Shown here piece by piece: positions 5,600-7,560 of a stretch of 7,560 bases of DNA. The stretch comes from Brevibacterium picturae. GTDB taxonomy: Bacteria; Actinomycetota; Actinomycetes; Actinomycetales; Brevibacteriaceae. Made by a program: the position numbers and the translations under genes. Within the stretch, counting starts at the first letter, position 1. Each line of letters begins with the position of its first letter. The stretch spans positions 1 through 7,560 of the forward strand of contig NZ_JAKDJU010000142.1 in NCBI RefSeq assembly GCF_030453725.1, written 5' to 3'. The notes beneath the pieces were generated by a model. It made no database searches. It was not told the DNA's origin and worked only from the letters and a program-made list of their open reading frames with translations.

Positions 5600-7378
5600 A
5601 TGACAGATGTGTCCTCAACCGACGAACCGACAACACCGAAGTTCTCCGAGCTGGGTCTCCACCCGCTCGTCCTCCAGGCAGTCGAGGCCCAGGGCTATGA
5701 GACCCCGACTCCGATCCAGGCTGAAACGATCCCCGCACTGGTCGAAGGCCGCGACGTCATCGGCCTGGCCCAGACCGGCACCGGCAAGACCGCCGCTTTC
5801 GCTCTTCCAGCACTGTCCGACCTCGCCGAGGCGGGCCGCGCCAACGACGGCCCCTTCGCTCTGGTCCTGACCCCCACCCGCGAGCTTGCGATCCAGGTCG
5901 CCGAGGCGTTCACCTCGTATGCGACCAACCTCGACGACTTCTCCGTCCTCCCGATCTACGGCGGCCAGGCCTACGGCCCACAGCTATCGGGCCTCAAGCG
6001 CGGAGCTCAGGTCGTCGTGGGAACGCCCGGTCGTGTCATCGACCACCTCAAAAAGGGATCTCTCAAGCTCGGCAGCCTCCGTCACCTCATCCTCGACGAG
6101 GCCGACGAGATGCTCAAGATGGGCTTCGCCGAAGACATCGAAGAGATCTTCAGCCAGTCCGGAGACTCGCGTCAGGTGGCCCTGTTCTCCGCCACGATGC
6201 CGACATCGATCCACCGCCTGACCGGCAAATACCTCAACAACCCCAAAGAGGTGCGGGTCGCGTCGAAGTCGCAGACCGGATCGAACATCCGTCAGCGCTA
6301 CCACATGGTCCAGCACTCGCATAAGCTCGACGCTCTGACCCGCATCCTCGAGGTCGAGGAGTACGAGGGCATCATCATGTTCGTCCGCACCAAGCAGGCC
6401 ACGGAGGAGCTCGCTGAGAAGCTGCGTGCCCGCGGCTTCAAGGCGTCGGCGATCAACGGTGACATTCCACAGCAGGCTCGTGAGCGCACGATCGATATGC
6501 TGCGCAGCGGCAAGGTCGACATCCTCGTCGCCACCGATGTCGCGGCTCGTGGTCTCGACGTCGAGCGCATCACCCTCGTCGTCAACTTCGACATCCCGCA
6601 TGACACCGAATCCTACGTCCACCGCATCGGCCGCACCGGCCGCGCAGGGCGTTCAGGCGAGGCGATCCTCTTCGTCACCCCGCGTGAGCAGCGTCTGCTC
6701 GGCTCCATCGAGCGCGCGACGAAGCAGAAGGTCGAACCGCTGTCGATGCCCAGCGTCGAACAGCTGACCAACACCCGTGTGGAGAAGTTCACCAAGCGCA
6801 TCGACGATGTGCTGGCCACGACCGAGCTGACCGAGCTCGCGACCGTCATCGAACAGTACGAGCTCTCCCGCAATGTTCCGGCGACGGACATCGCAGCCGC
6901 TCTGGCGTCGATGGTCCTCGAGTCGAACTCCCTCAAGGCCGACCCCATGCCCGAGCCCAGCCGTGGCAAGCCCGGACGCGACCGTGATGGCGGTCGCGAC
7001 GGCAAGCCCGGACGTGAACGTTCGTCCCGTCCGCGTGACGAGAACATGACCACCTACCGTCTGGCCGTCGGCCGCAACGAACGCCTGCAGCCGGGTGCCG
7101 TTGTCGGCGCCATCGCCAACGAAGGCGGCCTCACTTCGAAGGAGATCGGCCACATCGACATCCGGTCGAACCATACCCTGGTCGATCTGCCCAAGGATCT
7201 CGATTCCTCGGTCATGCGCAAGCTCTCCAATACCCAGATCCAGGGTCGCCCGATCGACATCCGTCCGGACTCGGGTCGTCCGGCTCGCCCATTCAAGAAG
7301 CGCAACTTCGACAAGCAGCCCGGCGACAGCCGCAACTTCCGCAATGATCGTCGCGGAGGCGCCAAGAAGTTCAGCTGA
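5600..7378 (+). CDS. deaD: DEAD-box ATP-dependent RNA helicase with DbpA-type RNA-binding domain
   Basis: The product (592 aa) unwinds or remodels structured RNA using ATP, with roles in ribosome assembly and mRNA turnover, notably at low temperature in this family. The full motif set is intact: Q motif with PTPIQ near 36-40, Walker A AQTGTGKT (57-64), PTRELA (92-97), TPGR (142-145), DEAD (166-169), SAT (197-199), FVRTK (261-265), ATDVAARGLDV (311-321) and HRIGRTGR (341-348). Residues ~455-482 form an R/G/D/K-rich linker. A DbpA-like RNA-binding domain follows at about 483-559 (TYRLAVGR, GAIANEGGL, LVDLPKDL), then a basic tail. The order and sequence closely resemble mycobacterial DeaD as I remember it. 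The ATG at 5600 has a modest GAGAGAG (5586-5592) upstream. It is divergent from glyS and appears monocistronic. Confidence 0.96.
   Translation: MTDVSSTDEPTTPKFSELGLHPLVLQAVEAQGYETPTPIQAETIPALVEGRDVIGLAQTGTGKTAAFALPALSDLAEAGRANDGPFALVLTPTRELAIQVAEAFTSYATNLDDFSVLPIYGGQAYGPQLSGLKRGAQVVVGTPGRVIDHLKKGSLKLGSLRHLILDEADEMLKMGFAEDIEEIFSQSGDSRQVALFSATMPTSIHRLTGKYLNNPKEVRVASKSQTGSNIRQRYHMVQHSHKLDALTRILEVEEYEGIIMFVRTKQATEELAEKLRARGFKASAINGDIPQQARERTIDMLRSGKVDILVATDVAARGLDVERITLVVNFDIPHDTESYVHRIGRTGRAGRSGEAILFVTPREQRLLGSIERATKQKVEPLSMPSVEQLTNTRVEKFTKRIDDVLATTELTELATVIEQYELSRNVPATDIAAALASMVLESNSLKADPMPEPSRGKPGRDRDGGRDGKPGRERSSRPRDENMTTYRLAVGRNERLQPGAVVGAIANEGGLTSKEIGHIDIRSNHTLVDLPKDLDSSVMRKLSNTQIQGRPIDIRPDSGRPARPFKKRNFDKQPGDSRNFRNDRRGGAKKFS
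6965..7014 (+). repeat. Short in-frame repeat in the deaD linker
   Basis: The 14 bases GGCAAGCCCGGACG occur at 6965-6978 and again at 7001-7014, exactly 36 bases (12 codons) apart. They encode GKPGR twice, in the flexible linker between the helicase core and the RNA-binding domain. This looks like a small in-frame duplication in an RGG-like basic region. Confidence 0.8.
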
Positions 7379-7413
7379 TGACGACTTCGGCGGCGAACGC
7401 TCAAGTGACCGCT

Positions 7414-7437
7414 GCTGAGGTGCTGAGCCGCTGAGCA
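7414..7437. repeat. Three tandem 8-base units after deaD
   Basis: GCTGAGGT, GCTGAGCC and GCTGAGCA follow one another directly, 35 bases after the deaD stop. CTGCT (7412-7416) and AGCAG (7434-7438) at the flanks could pair, but the stem is short. Confidence 0.5.
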
Positions 7438-7467
7438 GACTTCGGCACCGAGCTCACAGAGAAGCAG

Positions 7468-7497
7468 AGGTCCCCCAACGTTTTCGTTGCGGGCCCT
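7468..7497. terminator. Stem-loop downstream of deaD, probable terminator
   Basis: The centre is CAACG-TTTT-CGTTG (7476-7489). The stem extends outward with CCC/GGG and AGG/CCT, so 7468-7480 pairs with 7485-7497 in 11 pairs with two mismatches around a 4-base loop. It lies 89 bases after the deaD stop and has no T-run after it, as is usual for terminators in this kind of genome. It could also end a gene entering from the right on the minus strand. Confidence 0.6.
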
Positions 7498-7517
7498 AGA
7501 CAGATAACGGGCGGGTG

Positions 7518-7538
7518 GTGTTAGGTGTTTAATAACAC
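7518..7538. promoter_or_regulatory. Dyad near the right edge, possible operator
   Basis: GTGTT-TAAT-AACAC (7525-7538) is a perfect 5-bp dyad in a locally AT-rich patch. The preceding GGTGTTA (7517-7523) is a near copy of GGTGTTT (7524-7530), and GTGTTA at 7518-7523 can pair alternatively with TAACAC at 7533-7538. This looks like a regulator-binding site in front of a gene beyond the window, but that gene is not visible. Confidence 0.3.
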
Positions 7539-7560
7539 GAGTGATCCACCGCACCCCCCA

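Overview
The window (7560 bases) is high-GC chromosomal DNA. Its gene content and protein style fit an actinobacterium, probably of the Micrococcales and possibly a Brevibacterium-like organism. The deaD product reads like the mycobacterial/actinobacterial DeaD, glyS encodes the short alpha2-type glycyl-tRNA synthetase, GTG is used as a start, and terminators lack U-tracts. The genus is inferred from memory of protein style, not from a search.

Layout. (1) Positions 1-1950, plus strand: a two-gene unit of an Lrp/AsnC-family regulator (77-562) and a class III PLP aminotransferase (559-1950). They overlap by the 4 bases ATGA. Two inverted repeats with the same half-site core lie just upstream of the regulator. 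The unit ends at a perfect 16-bp stem-loop (1989-2032). (2) Positions 2229-3641, minus strand: a polytopic YibE/F-family membrane protein, convergent with the aminotransferase. (3) Positions 3642-3881: a 240-base gap whose glyS-proximal half is a degenerate tandem repeat array that starts inside the last codons of glyS. (4) Positions 3882-5261, minus strand: glyS, glycyl-tRNA synthetase, starting at a GTG with a good ribosome binding site. (5) Positions 5262-5599: a 338-base divergent intergenic region. (6) Positions 5600-7378, plus strand: deaD, a DEAD-box RNA helicase with a C-terminal DbpA-type RNA-binding domain. (7) Positions 7379-7560: non-coding, with a hairpin, a short tandem repeat and a dyad near the right edge.

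The genes do not form one pathway. The regulator/aminotransferase pair looks like an amine or omega-amino acid catabolic unit under its own local regulator. glyS and deaD are housekeeping translation and RNA-metabolism genes transcribed divergently. The YibE/F gene follows glyS on the same strand, but the repeat array and a possible own promoter separate them. I see no convincing new multi-gene system. The least explained features are the repeat array at the glyS 3' end and the paired dyads in front of the Lrp gene.
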